A program made the translations under genes and the position numbers. Below are positions 33,390 to 43,546 of a stretch of DNA of 64,000 nucleotides, one piece after another; position 1 is the first letter of the stretch; every line of letters begins with the position of its first letter. Below the pieces are notes generated by a model. It did not search any database and was not told the DNA's origin. It was given only the letters and a program-made list of their open reading frames with translations. The DNA comes from Paraferrimonas sp. SM1919 (GTDB lineage: Bacteria; Pseudomonadota; Gammaproteobacteria; Enterobacterales; Shewanellaceae), in the NCBI RefSeq assembly GCF_010993985.1, contig NZ_WINH01000001.1, positions 124,001 through 188,000 of the forward strand, given 5' to 3'.

Positions 33390-36218
33390 TTAGAACTTAA
33401 AGCCAGCTTTTAGGTAGAAGTAACGACCTAGAACGTCATAGGTGTACGGATCTGTGTTTGAATCGTTGTAACCTGTGAAGTACGGAGGCGTTTGATCTAG
33501 TAGGTTGTTAATACCACCAGAGATGTTAATCGAGTCAGTTACGTGAACTGAACCAGATACACTGTGATAAACAATGCTAGGTACGCTTGGCGCTAAACAT
33601 GCACTTGGGTTAGTACGACAAGCAAAGTCTTCCATCTCACCGATGTAACGCATCTCATAGTTTGCGCTCCAATCTTCTGCATTCGCGGTAAGAGTGAAGT
33701 TAGACTTTAGCTTAGCGAATGAACCAGCGTTACCTGTAATGTAACCTAGGTAATCAATTGCTACACCGTCTTGATCAAGTTCTTCGTACTTGTTCAGGAA
33801 AGTGGTATCAAGGCTTGCACGCCAGTCTAGGCCTGCTGCTTCAAAATTGTAAGCGATGTTGGCATCAATACCGTTAGTATTGGTTGCACCTACGTTTTGT
33901 AAACCATTGAAGAAGCTAATACGGCCAGTTTGGTCCATCTCAATGCCTGCAGATTGACATAGGGCAGTACCAGTATTGATTTTAGCACCGTTAGCATCTA
34001 GACACTGGTTAGCAATATAGTTTGAGTCTACCGCAGTAATCGTGTTCTTGATCGCAATATCATAGTAATCAACGGTTAAAGATAGACCTTCAACAAAGCT
34101 TGGGTTGTACACTAAACCGAAAGTGGTGTTATCAGCAGTTTCTGGAGTTAGTAACTCGTTACCACCCACAGTTACAACCGCTTGGTCTTGAGTCGTTGCT
34201 GGGTGCTTGATGTAATCAAATGAAGGTGAGTTACCTGCATAAAGCTCAGATACTGTCGGTGCACGGAAAGCAGTCGCTTTGTTACCGCGGATCATTAAGT
34301 CATCGTTTACACGCCAAGTCAGACCTAGCTTCCAAGTATTGTCGTCACCAAAAGTCGAGTAATCGAAGTAGCGAATCGCGGCTGATAGGTCAACGTTTTG
34401 CGCTAGAGGTAAGTCAGCTAATAGTGGTATAGCAAATTCAGCATAAGCTTCGTTAACATCAAATTCGCCAGCTGTTGGGTCAACCGGTGGATCGTTCGCC
34501 AGACCTTGAGCGGTTAGAGAATCAGGAGTATAAGCTGCTGACTCTTTACGCCACTCGTAACCCGCAGCAAAACCAAGAGGTCCCGCAGGTAGTTCCATAA
34601 TTTCACCAGCTAGTGTCGCTTGGAATACGTCTAGGGTAGTTTGACCAGCATTTAGTTCAGTATAAATAAACGGAGTAATGCTGTCGCCACGCCATGATTC
34701 TTGATCAAATGGGTCAAAAGAACCCTCAAGAACGGCGTCGTTAATTGAACCTAGGTTGTGCAGATTTGCTAGGGTATCTACTGAATCGTTACGACCCTTG
34801 TTGTATGAAACATCCCAAGTGTAATCGCCAATTTCGCCTTCTAGGCCAACAACTAAGCGAACAGTATCAACTGTTTGAGCAAAATCACGGGTACCTGACT
34901 CAACCATACGACGGCCATAGCTAATCCCTTCACCAGGTTGTACGATACCGACTAAATTATCAGTCATCCAACCGCCAGCGCTTTTCGGGTTGTATACCCA
35001 AGTTGATGGGTTCCAAATAGGCTGTGGTGCCATTTGTTGCTCTGACCAACGCTTAGTGTACATAGCTTCAGTGAAGAAAGTCATGTCGTCAGTTAGATCA
35101 TAGGTACCTGCGAAAGTCAGGTTAATACGCTCCATTGGCGTCGATAGGTAGCTGTCTGCAGCGTAGTTGTAACGATCTTCGTTAGTGAACGGGTGGTAAA
35201 CATCACCTAAGCCAGAATGGTTAGCAGGTTTACGTGCTGCCAATTCTTCTGTTACGGTTGCATCATAGTAAGAGCTTGATTCATCCGCTAGTGCACCCCA
35301 GGTCTTAAATACAGGGGCTTTAGTGGCATCGATAACGCCATCAGCATCACGAGCTTCAACATACTTACCATAATAACCTTGGTCACCAACTGCAGGAACC
35401 ACATCACCATCTGAATTAGTACCCGTTAGAGTAACGTCAAACATTGCGTCACCCCAAATGTGGCCGCCTTCAGAGTATGAAGAGCCAGCACAGAAAGTCG
35501 TACCGCCACTTTCAGCAATTGGACAGCTAGAGAAGTCACGGTCGGCTTGTGATGCTTCACCACGCTTGGTGTACTGAGCATTAATTACCACGTTACCACG
35601 GTCAAAGGTGTGACCTAGAGTAAAGTCAATGCTTGATTCAGGAGCGTCACCATGACCAGTTACGCCACTTTGAATGTTCATTTCTAAACCTTCAAAATCA
35701 CGACGTAAGATAATGTTAACAACACCAGCAACCGCGTCAGTACCGTATACCGCAGAAGCACCATCTTTTAGTACTTCTACACGTTGGATCATAGAAACAG
35801 GAATGGTGTTTAAATCAACCGTTGAAGCTGCGCCTGTACCAGATGCGATCATACGACGACCGTTAACTAGAACAAGAGTACGGTTAGCACCTAAACCACG
35901 AAGGTTGATCGTTGCCTTACCGCCTGAACCATTGTTTACCGCTGCGTTAGTCATCGCACCAGATGATGCTGTCATCTTACGAAGTACGTCATCAATAGAG
36001 GTTGCACCAGTTGCTTTGATTGCAGAAGCATCAATAACTGTTACTGGAGAGGCTGTCTCCATATCAACACGCTTAATGCGTGAACCGGTTACTTCAACGC
36101 GCTCAACTTCTGCCGACTCTTCTTGAGCGAATGCAGTTGGTGCGCTAAAAACTGCTGAACCAGCAGCAAATGCCATGGTTGTTTTCACAAACTTAGCAAC
36201 TTTTGATTGTATAGCCAT
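33390..36218 (-). CDS. TonB-dependent receptor (A)
   Basis: A 942-residue outer-membrane receptor. Signal peptide to PTAFAQ, a TonB-box-like VERVEVTGSRIKRVDMETASP, then a plug with NLRGLGANRTLVLVNGRR and EVLKDGASAVYGTDAVAGVV, and a barrel ending in KAGFKF. GGGAGAG precedes the ATG. It belongs to the vitamin B12/iron-complex/sugar receptor group with the SPVTV and GRRM wording common in Alteromonadales and Caulobacter. It shares the opening and plug with receptor B (36681-39203) but has a longer barrel, so ligand loops differ. Placement beside the catabolic cluster suggests, without proving, import of its substrate. Confidence 0.93.
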   Translation of the reverse strand: MAIQSKVAKFVKTTMAFAAGSAVFSAPTAFAQEESAEVERVEVTGSRIKRVDMETASPVTVIDASAIKATGATSIDDVLRKMTASSGAMTNAAVNNGSGGKATINLRGLGANRTLVLVNGRRMIASGTGAASTVDLNTIPVSMIQRVEVLKDGASAVYGTDAVAGVVNIILRRDFEGLEMNIQSGVTGHGDAPESSIDFTLGHTFDRGNVVINAQYTKRGEASQADRDFSSCPIAESGGTTFCAGSSYSEGGHIWGDAMFDVTLTGTNSDGDVVPAVGDQGYYGKYVEARDADGVIDATKAPVFKTWGALADESSSYYDATVTEELAARKPANHSGLGDVYHPFTNEDRYNYAADSYLSTPMERINLTFAGTYDLTDDMTFFTEAMYTKRWSEQQMAPQPIWNPSTWVYNPKSAGGWMTDNLVGIVQPGEGISYGRRMVESGTRDFAQTVDTVRLVVGLEGEIGDYTWDVSYNKGRNDSVDTLANLHNLGSINDAVLEGSFDPFDQESWRGDSITPFIYTELNAGQTTLDVFQATLAGEIMELPAGPLGFAAGYEWRKESAAYTPDSLTAQGLANDPPVDPTAGEFDVNEAYAEFAIPLLADLPLAQNVDLSAAIRYFDYSTFGDDNTWKLGLTWRVNDDLMIRGNKATAFRAPTVSELYAGNSPSFDYIKHPATTQDQAVVTVGGNELLTPETADNTTFGLVYNPSFVEGLSLTVDYYDIAIKNTITAVDSNYIANQCLDANGAKINTGTALCQSAGIEMDQTGRISFFNGLQNVGATNTNGIDANIAYNFEAAGLDWRASLDTTFLNKYEELDQDGVAIDYLGYITGNAGSFAKLKSNFTLTANAEDWSANYEMRYIGEMEDFACRTNPSACLAPSVPSIVYHSVSGSVHVTDSINISGGINNLLDQTPPYFTGYNDSNTDPYTYDVLGRYFYLKAGFKF

Positions 36219-36633
36219 TATGACTCTCCCTGAAAAACCCCGACAAAGGGGTTAAGTAATTTATTTTTATAATGATCACTCATTTCGCAAACAAATTTAC
36301 TACCCACCGAGAACAGTTCAATTACTTAGGCAAAACAATTTACAAACAAACGCAAAAAAACAACAACAAAAGCCATTTTCACACTTAAAATCAATAATTT
36401 ACACGTCATTTCATTTTTTAAAATCAATTGTTTAATAATATAATCAATGTTAAAAAAGCACCGGAAATTAACATATCAACAACAACAATGTTACGCGACT
36501 GTATACGATATGTTATCTGTGAATGGGCGTTAGGATAGCAAACCAAGCAGATGAAATATCACCATGTTTACTCATCATAGGGGCCGCATGGGCTTACTTT
36601 AGTAGAAATAAAAGCAGGGAAGCGCCAAAGCAA
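36219..36633. other. Non-coding region between the two receptor genes
   Basis: No gene seen. It should contain the leftward promoter of receptor A. The part about 36290-36385 is almost G-free and A/C-rich on the plus strand, hence T/G-rich in the receptor A leader (GTTTGTTTG units). The same composition occurs upstream of receptor B. AT-rich sequence fills 36400-36500. Confidence 0.45.
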
Positions 36634-36656
36634 AACCGCTCCATTATGGAGCGGTT
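36634..36656 (-). terminator. Terminator of receptor B
   Basis: AACCGCTCCA (36634-36643), loop TTA, TGGAGCGGTT (36647-36656). On the minus strand it is followed by TTTTGCTTTG, a broken T-run. Confidence 0.75.
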
Positions 36657-36680
36657 ATTTTAATAGACTCTATATTCGAT

Positions 36681-39203
36681 TTAGAATCTTAGATTAACAC
36701 CAGCGAAGAAGCGGCGACCCAATACATCATAAGTTTCAGGAGACGTATCTGCATCTGAGCCATTCGAAACACGATTTGGTGACTCGTTAGTTAAGTTTTT
36801 AACACCAAAGCTTGCGGTTAATTCATCATTAAAGTGATACGTTGCAGAAACATTGTGATAGCTTGCTGAGCCCACATAAACGGTATACGGGTTGTTTGCT
36901 GTTGCACTTCTGTCTTGCATATCACCAATGTAGCGCTCAGAATAAGAAACCGACCAATCACCACTGCGAGCAGAAATTCTTAGCATGTTTTTCCAACGAG
37001 CATAAGCCCCCAATTGTCCATCAATAACACCAGTTAAGTCAGTGCCCGATTTTTCATACTTTAATAGGTGCGTAGTGTCGTTGTTAATGGTCCAATCAAT
37101 ATCACCAGAACTAAAGCGGTACTGCATATTGAAATCAATACCACGAGTATTGAACTGGCCAATATTTGTTAATGGGCTACTTAAATTTGAAAGATCACCT
37201 TCTGGAGTAACATTAATGGCTTCACAAGCGGCAGTGTCACCATCTTCACACTTGTTTAAGTATGACTGGGTATCAAGGCGTGAGATAGCATTAGTAATTT
37301 CGTAATCCCAATAATCTGCAGTGAAAGATAAACCTTCAACAGAAGTTGGAGAAATCACCGCACCTAATGTTAATGATTTAGACTCTTCAGGTTTTAGGTT
37401 CGGATCTGAAGTGTACTTAACACGTAATTGGGCATCTTCAGCATTACCCCAAGGATCATCTAAGTAATCAAATGAACTCGATTCACCACCGTAGAGTTCT
37501 GACACATTCGGTGCACGGAAACCGGTTGCCGCTACACCACGCAGTTTAATCGCATCAGTTAACTCATAAGTTGTGCCTAGCTTCCAAGTTGTCGCACCAC
37601 CGAATGTCGAATAGTTATCATGACGTATCGCGGCCTCAAGGCTCCAATCGTCACTTAGAGGTAGTGCAACTTCAGTAAATGCAGAAGCCACTTGGTAGTT
37701 ACCATTAGTTGCGGCTTGCTTAGGTTCTGTTCCTAAACCTTGTTGTAAAATCTGATCTGGGTTGTAATAACCAGATTCGTCACGGTATTCAAAACCTGAT
37801 GCAAAAGCGGCATAGCCACCAGCCATTTCAAATAAATCACCTGAAATATTAGCTTGGAAGGTGTGCTGCTCGTTACCACCGTTGTTTGATTGTAGGTACG
37901 AAATATCATTAACAATATCGGCTGTTAATGCGTCTGCACCACCATATAGCCATTTGTCTTGATTATTGTAGATGCTGTTCGCCATACGATCGGCACGAAT
38001 CGCATTTTTCATAAAGTCTTTAGAATCGTTCTTACCTAAGGTGTAAGAAAGGTCCCAGTTTAAACCTTCATGAATATCTAACTGACCATTGAACCCTGCA
38101 CTTAGACGGAAAGTATCTACCTCTTGCTCGGTAATACGAGGACCCACATCTTGCATACGACGACGATATTCAACTCGGCCTTTGTCATCGGCTTCAATGC
38201 CACCTGCAATCATTTCAGGTGTCAAATTAACACAGTTTTGAGTTAACGTGGCGTTACAAGTAACCAACATTACGCTCGCTGGTTCAGGTGCCATTTGCTG
38301 ACCAGATTCTCGGCGAGTGTAAATCACATCTGCGCTAAAGCTGGTGCTATCGGTAATTTCTTGGTTTGCACTGGCATAGAAGCTATAACGCTTAGATGGT
38401 GTCTGGAAGTACGAATCTTTACTGTAATCGTAGCCTTCATCACGATTGTTCCACTCGCCTGTTTCGCCATCAAATACTTTACCGCCTAAAGACCCCTTAG
38501 GAATAAAGGAACTCGCCCCAGGTGGTGCCCAGTTACGGTCAGATTGCACAACCGCCTGACGATCGGTAAATGAAGCGCCAAAAGTATAGTTACCTGAGTC
38601 CGTATTAATACCATAAATAGCAGAAACTTGAGTGTTACCACCATCGCCTTCACCAGTAATACCGCCTTGAACATCTAAAGCAAAACCATCAAAGTCTTTC
38701 TTAGTAATAATGTTCACCACGCCGGCAATTGCATCAGAACCGTAAATAGCAGAAGCGCCATCTTTTAAGATTTCAATGCGAGAAATCATGGTTACAGGAA
38801 TTGAGTTTAAATCAACAGAGCTATCGGCACCTGTACCTGAGTTGGTCATACGACGACCATTTACCAGCACTAAAGTACGTTGTGAACCTAAACCGCGAAG
38901 GTCTACTTCTGCCTTACCGCCTGAGCCATTATTCGAGGTTGCTCCTAACGCTGCACCGGCCATCGCAGGCTGCGCCGCAAGCACTTCATCAACGCTGTTA
39001 TAGCCTGAAGCCTGAATCGCTTCAGCACCAATAACGGTCACCGGTGATGCGGTTTCCATATCGGCACGATTAATACGTGAACCCGTAACCTCAAGACGCT
39101 CTACGTCATTTTGGGCAGCAATCGCTGCTGGTATGGTTGCCGACGCGGCAATACCGCCCCAAATACTAGCTTTTACAAACTGACTGATAACTCTGTTAGC
39201 CAT
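36681..39203 (-). CDS. TonB-dependent receptor (B), paralogue of A
   Basis: A receptor of about 840 residues. Signal peptide to AAIAAQ, then VERLEVTGSRINRADMETAS, plug DLRGLGSQRTLVLVNGRRM and EILKDGASAIYGSDAIAGVV, and a barrel ending GVNLRF. ATG 39203 has GAGG eight bases upstream; the GTG at 39215 is part of the ribosome-site region and is rejected. It is about 100 residues shorter than receptor A, mainly in the barrel and loops. The two probably arose by duplication and diverged in ligand. It has its own terminator, so the two are separate transcripts. Confidence 0.93.
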   Translation of the reverse strand: MANRVISQFVKASIWGGIAASATIPAAIAAQNDVERLEVTGSRINRADMETASPVTVIGAEAIQASGYNSVDEVLAAQPAMAGAALGATSNNGSGGKAEVDLRGLGSQRTLVLVNGRRMTNSGTGADSSVDLNSIPVTMISRIEILKDGASAIYGSDAIAGVVNIITKKDFDGFALDVQGGITGEGDGGNTQVSAIYGINTDSGNYTFGASFTDRQAVVQSDRNWAPPGASSFIPKGSLGGKVFDGETGEWNNRDEGYDYSKDSYFQTPSKRYSFYASANQEITDSTSFSADVIYTRRESGQQMAPEPASVMLVTCNATLTQNCVNLTPEMIAGGIEADDKGRVEYRRRMQDVGPRITEQEVDTFRLSAGFNGQLDIHEGLNWDLSYTLGKNDSKDFMKNAIRADRMANSIYNNQDKWLYGGADALTADIVNDISYLQSNNGGNEQHTFQANISGDLFEMAGGYAAFASGFEYRDESGYYNPDQILQQGLGTEPKQAATNGNYQVASAFTEVALPLSDDWSLEAAIRHDNYSTFGGATTWKLGTTYELTDAIKLRGVAATGFRAPNVSELYGGESSSFDYLDDPWGNAEDAQLRVKYTSDPNLKPEESKSLTLGAVISPTSVEGLSFTADYWDYEITNAISRLDTQSYLNKCEDGDTAACEAINVTPEGDLSNLSSPLTNIGQFNTRGIDFNMQYRFSSGDIDWTINNDTTHLLKYEKSGTDLTGVIDGQLGAYARWKNMLRISARSGDWSVSYSERYIGDMQDRSATANNPYTVYVGSASYHNVSATYHFNDELTASFGVKNLTNESPNRVSNGSDADTSPETYDVLGRRFFAGVNLRF

Positions 39204-39629
39204 TTTTCCTCTCACACTTCTAAATTGTTGTTAACTGCCGGCAACCTCTATGCAACATAGAATGAATATTATTTTTATTTAGCCACCAACTTGGCAATAC
39301 AATTAACAAGCCATTATTGATGCTGCAAGGACTTTTGTGATCAGAATCACAAAAAAGTAGAGACAAACACAAAAACCAACAATAACAACAACTTAAAAAA
39401 ACAAACACCCCGCCAAAGTTCACCAAAAAAACACCACTTACAAACACAAAACAAACAACAAAAGCACTTACTTAACATTAATAACAAGTCATAACAAGTG
39501 AATAAATATTCAAATACTGTCGTTTAATGTTCTAAACTATTGCTCTGATCACAATTTATGAAATAGGTGATATCGGCTAAATTTAAACTATGCTTAGATG
39601 TGAAAACTAAATATAACCAATTGAATTAT
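39204..39629. other. Non-coding region upstream of receptor B and the glycosyltransferase gene
   Basis: No gene seen. It must hold divergent promoters for the leftward receptor and the rightward ArnT-like gene. About 39350-39475 is strongly A/C-rich on the plus strand, with runs such as AACAACAA and CAAACAAC, and so T/G-rich in the receptor leader. A GTG at 39567 is in frame with the rightward gene but lacks a ribosome site. Confidence 0.45.
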
Positions 39630-41267
39630 ATGAATAAGAAAATTGAAAACTGCAGCCATAAATCAATCTTTTGGTGGGGTACGGCTTTGTTTGTGCTTGC
39701 CAGCTATCTAATACCTTCTATTTTTAGGCCGCTATGGAATCCTGATGAAATTCGTTATGCTGCCATGGCTTTTGAGATGTCGAGTCAGGGGCAATGGATT
39801 GTGCCTCACCTAAATGGCTTAAGGTATTTTGAAAAGCCTATTTTAGATCTGTGGGTGAATGCTTTTTTCTATCAAATGTTAGCGGACAGCAATATTGCTG
39901 TTAGGCTTGGTTCGATTATTGCGATACTTGGCTGTAGTGTATTAATTTATCAATTTTGTAATCGTTATTGGCCCAATAGCAACACCGCCAATATTGCGGT
40001 ACTGGTCTTTAGTAGCAATCTACTCGTCTATGCTGTTGGCAGCTATGGCTCTTTAGATGCCATGCTCACCCTGTGGCTCGCAGCGGCTATGTTCTGTTTG
40101 TTTCATGCATTAGAAACTCCGACTTACAAATGGCGCTGGTACTGCTTAGCTGGAGTGTTGTGCGGATTGGCCTTCTTAACCAAAGGGTTTTTAGCTTGGG
40201 CGATCCCATTCATCGTTTTTGTCCCTTTAAGTATCGCTAGAAAACAATTTATTGAATTGGTTAAATTTGCCCCTTTAATTATCACTAGTGCCATTTTAGT
40301 TTGTATACCTTGGGGGCTTGCTGTTCATATGCAAGAACCTGACTACTGGCGTTACTTTTTCTGGGAAGAGCATATCAACCGCTTCTTTGCTAAAGATGCG
40401 GAACACGGCAAATCATTTTGGTTTTTCTTTCCAATTATTCCTCTGGCGTTATTACCTTGGTGGTTTGGTTTTAAATGCTGGCTGCAAACCGGTCGGCAAC
40501 TATCTTGGCTTAAAAGCAACGGTCCGTTGTTGTTCTTATTATTATGGGCGGTTTTAGGTCTACTCTTCTTTTCAAGCTCTAGGGGAAAATTACTTGGTTA
40601 CATCCTGCCTTTGATGCTTCCGATTAGTATTATGTTCGCTGTCAGCCTCAACCAAGCTATTGCAAAAGGTTGGCAACTGCCGTTATTACCTTTAGCTGGA
40701 CTGCTTATTACTGGAGCTGGGGTACTGATTGGTCTCGACCTTAGTAGCGAACCTTTTTACCAGTCATTCGAACAGAGTAACAAATGGATCGCTGTTAGCA
40801 GCTTAGTCCTTGGTGCAGTTATTGCTTCATTCGGCCTCAAACAAAAAGCTGAAAATAGACTCAAATACACCGCATTAGCGATCCTACCGTTTTTTTGGGT
40901 GGCAGGGGCGGTGGCGCCTAAGAGTGCGATCGATCACCAATTGCCCGAACAATTTATTAATCGTTTGCAATTAAATCAATGTCAGGGGCTGTACTCTGAC
41001 AAATACATGGCAGCAAGCCTTACTTGGTTGAAACATCGAACTGATGTCAATATTGTCGGCTATATGGGAGAGTTCGACTATGGTCTTGCCTATGCAGATT
41101 CAAGCCACAGACATTTGAGCGAAGTTGAATTACTCCAAAGCGCTAAAAAACAAAACATGTGCGTACTGATCCGCGCCAACAGGGAAGTGGATGAAGCCAT
41201 TAAAAATAGTGGCTTATTTAAATTAATAGATACTGATAACAGTATTAGTTTTTATAAAAATTTCTAA
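39630..41267 (+). CDS. ArnT-like glycosyltransferase, family 39 membrane protein
   Basis: An integral-membrane GT-C glycosyltransferase of about 545 residues. The first periplasmic loop has NPDEIRYAAMAFEMSSQG with the acidic pair expected for catalysis, then QWIVPHLNGLRYFEKPILDLW, which parallels ArnT (RDEARYAEIA, KPPLHYW). About a dozen hydrophobic segments follow and a soluble C-terminal part. ArnT moves aminoarabinose from undecaprenyl phosphate to lipid A, giving polymyxin resistance. No arnB, arnA or arnC gene adjoins it, so the donor sugar and acceptor are uncertain. The start at ATG 39630 fits a short cytoplasmic tail; GTG 39567 would add 21 residues. Neither has a good ribosome site. 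Confidence 0.8.
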   Translation: MNKKIENCSHKSIFWWGTALFVLASYLIPSIFRPLWNPDEIRYAAMAFEMSSQGQWIVPHLNGLRYFEKPILDLWVNAFFYQMLADSNIAVRLGSIIAILGCSVLIYQFCNRYWPNSNTANIAVLVFSSNLLVYAVGSYGSLDAMLTLWLAAAMFCLFHALETPTYKWRWYCLAGVLCGLAFLTKGFLAWAIPFIVFVPLSIARKQFIELVKFAPLIITSAILVCIPWGLAVHMQEPDYWRYFFWEEHINRFFAKDAEHGKSFWFFFPIIPLALLPWWFGFKCWLQTGRQLSWLKSNGPLLFLLLWAVLGLLFFSSSRGKLLGYILPLMLPISIMFAVSLNQAIAKGWQLPLLPLAGLLITGAGVLIGLDLSSEPFYQSFEQSNKWIAVSSLVLGAVIASFGLKQKAENRLKYTALAILPFFWVAGAVAPKSAIDHQLPEQFINRLQLNQCQGLYSDKYMAASLTWLKHRTDVNIVGYMGEFDYGLAYADSSHRHLSEVELLQSAKKQNMCVLIRANREVDEAIKNSGLFKLIDTDNSISFYKNF

Positions 41268-41273
41268 GAGACC

Positions 41274-41315
41274 TTTAGTCAAAAGTCGAAAATTTATCTT
41301 CGACTTTTGACTAAA
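41274..41315. terminator. Long perfect stem-loop between convergent genes
   Basis: TTTAGTCAAAAGTCGAA (41274-41290), 8-nt loop, exact reverse complement (41299-41315). It begins within 7 bases of the glycosyltransferase stop and ends 4 bases before the cysQ stop, serving both. Confidence 0.75.
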
Positions 41316-41318
41316 CCA

Positions 41319-42074
41319 TTAAACCGCTTTAGCAATAAAATATGGATTCAGTAGGCTTTCTGTTTGGTTATAAAGGAGCGGTTGCTGACTCTGCCAATCC
41401 AATACTTCACCACCAGCAGCCAACACCACAGCATGCCCGGCTGCTGTATCCCATTCACTGGTAGGGCCTAAACGGGGGTATAATTGGGCACTGCCTTCAG
41501 CAATTAGGCACAACTTTAAAGAACTGCCAACGCTAACAAGTTCATAACTGTCGTGCTGCTGCAAATAGTGAGTGAGTTCAACAGATGGATGAGAACGACT
41601 TGCTACTACTTTTACTGGCTGACTATCTATATTAACTTGAATAGCTTGAGGCTGAGCAGGTAAACCTTTAAAAGCACCAAGCCCTTGTCCCCCCCAATAA
41701 GCGATGTTTTTAGCTGGCACCCAAACCACACCCACCACTGGCTTGCCACTTTCAATCAGAGCAATATTAACCGTAAACTCACCATTCCTTTTGATGAACT
41801 CTTTGGTACCATCAATAGGGTCGATTAAAAAATATTTATGCCACTGACGCCTCGTACTCCAGGGAATGTTAGCACCTTCTTCAGATAAAATCGGTAGCTG
41901 ACTATGGGTTTGCAAGTATTCACAAATAATTTTATGGGCCGCTAAATCGGCACGAGTCAGAGGCGAGTCATCGGACTTAAGCTGCACGCCAAAATTATCA
42001 CTCTGATAAATATCCATGATAGCGCTTGCAGCCAAATTAGCCGCCTCTAGCATCATATTTAAATGTTTTTCCAT
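41319..42074 (-). CDS. cysQ: 3'(2'),5'-bisphosphate nucleotidase CysQ
   Basis: A phosphatase of the inositol monophosphatase superfamily, about 251 residues. It converts 3'-phosphoadenosine 5'-phosphate, a by-product of sulfate assimilation, to AMP. The metal sites are ILSEEG, IDPIDGTKEF and SEWDTAAGHAVV. ATG 42074 has AAGGTGA just upstream, overlapping the radA stop codon, so it is translationally coupled to radA. GTG 42080 is less likely. Substrate call rests on length and on the FIKRNGEFTVNIALI segment. Confidence 0.93.
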   Translation of the reverse strand: MEKHLNMMLEAANLAASAIMDIYQSDNFGVQLKSDDSPLTRADLAAHKIICEYLQTHSQLPILSEEGANIPWSTRRQWHKYFLIDPIDGTKEFIKRNGEFTVNIALIESGKPVVGVVWVPAKNIAYWGGQGLGAFKGLPAQPQAIQVNIDSQPVKVVASRSHPSVELTHYLQQHDSYELVSVGSSLKLCLIAEGSAQLYPRLGPTSEWDTAAGHAVVLAAGGEVLDWQSQQPLLYNQTESLLNPYFIAKAV

Positions 42075-42081
42075 GCTCACC

Positions 42082-43458
42082 TTAAATTGATTCTATCGCC
42101 TGGGTTAACTTAGTAACGCCAATCACTTGCATGCCTGCAATCGGTTTTTTGGGGACATTTGCCTTAGGCACAATAGCCCGAGTAAAACCATGTTTCGCCG
42201 CCTCGATTAAACGCTCTTGACCATTGGCTACCGGTCGAATTTCACCAGAGAGTCCAACCTCACCAAAAGCAATTAAGCCTTTATCTAAAACATTATCTTT
42301 GAAACTGGAAACCAATGCTAACAATAGCGCTAAATCCGCCGAAGTCTCTGTTACCTTAACACCGCCAACGACATTCACAAACACATCTTGATCCGCCAAC
42401 ATCAAACCACCGTGTCGATGTAATACCGCTAATAATAAGTTCAATCGGTTTTGTTCCAAACCAACAGCGACACGACGGGGGTTGGATAATGGGCTGTAAT
42501 CGACTAAAGCTTGTAACTCAACCAGCAAGGGACGAGAGCCCTCCCAAATCACCATCACCACGGCTCCAGAAGCACTATCGACTTCTTTAGATAAGAATAT
42601 CGCTGACGGGTTGGCCACTTCCTTCAATCCTGTTTCTGTCATGGCAAACACGCCCAGTTCATTAACGGCTCCGAAGCGGTTTTTATGGCTTCGTAAAGTA
42701 CGATAGCGACTGTCACTTTCCCCTTCCAATAAAATTGAACAATCAATGCAGTGTTCAAGAACCTTAGGTCCGGCCAATGAACCATCTTTAGTAACATGCC
42801 CCACCATCACCACTGCCACGCCATTTTGTTTAGCATAACGAGTCAAAAATGCGGCAGATTCTCGTACTTGAGCCACCGAACCAGGGGAAGAGCTAATATC
42901 CGCCATATGCACAACTTGAATGGAGTCAACTACCATAATTTTGGGTTTGACCTCGTCAGCAACATCACAAATACGTTCAACCGACGTTTCCGACAGCACT
43001 TGCAATTTATCCGTTGGGAGACCTAAACGGTTCGCTCGCATGGCCACTTGTTGCAAAGATTCCTCACCTGTTATGTAGAGAGTATTCATTTGTTCACTGA
43101 GCTTACACATCGTTTGCAATAACAGCGTTGATTTTCCTGCCCCAGGGTGACCACCGATCAAAATTGCACTCCCTGGAACAATGCCCCCGCCAAGAACCCT
43201 ATCTAGTTCATTAAATTGGCTCGACATTCTTGGAAGCTCAGTTAAATCAATCTCGCTGAGTTTTTTAACCTGTGATTGGCCACTGGCAGTGCCGGCATAA
43301 CCAGAAAACTTACCGCCATCACTTGGCTTCACTGAACTTTGACGCATCTCCGTGATAGTGTTCCACTCCCCACAAGCATTACACTGCCCAAGCCAGCGAG
43401 GATAGTCTGCTCCACATTCTGTACAGACAAATGCCGTTTTTGTTTTATTTTTAGCCAT
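42082..43458 (-). CDS. radA: DNA repair protein RadA
   Basis: A 458-residue RecA-like ATPase that promotes branch migration in recombination. Domains in order: N-terminal zinc finger (CTECGADYPRWLGQCNACGEW), ATPase with Walker A GHPGAGKSTL, the RadA-specific KNRFG motif (HKNRFGAVNELG), and a C-terminal Lon-protease-like domain. Length is as usual (~460). Leads an operon with cysQ and is divergent from the PilZ gene. Confidence 0.97.
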   Translation of the reverse strand: MAKNKTKTAFVCTECGADYPRWLGQCNACGEWNTITEMRQSSVKPSDGGKFSGYAGTASGQSQVKKLSEIDLTELPRMSSQFNELDRVLGGGIVPGSAILIGGHPGAGKSTLLLQTMCKLSEQMNTLYITGEESLQQVAMRANRLGLPTDKLQVLSETSVERICDVADEVKPKIMVVDSIQVVHMADISSSPGSVAQVRESAAFLTRYAKQNGVAVVMVGHVTKDGSLAGPKVLEHCIDCSILLEGESDSRYRTLRSHKNRFGAVNELGVFAMTETGLKEVANPSAIFLSKEVDSASGAVVMVIWEGSRPLLVELQALVDYSPLSNPRRVAVGLEQNRLNLLLAVLHRHGGLMLADQDVFVNVVGGVKVTETSADLALLLALVSSFKDNVLDKGLIAFGEVGLSGEIRPVANGQERLIEAAKHGFTRAIVPKANVPKKPIAGMQVIGVTKLTQAIESI

Positions 43459-43546
43459 GCTTTTGATAACTTCTTATTTGTTGTGATAAAGTTAAATGTC
43501 GCCGTGCCGATATTCTATCAAGCTTAATAAAAAATAATAAGGGACT

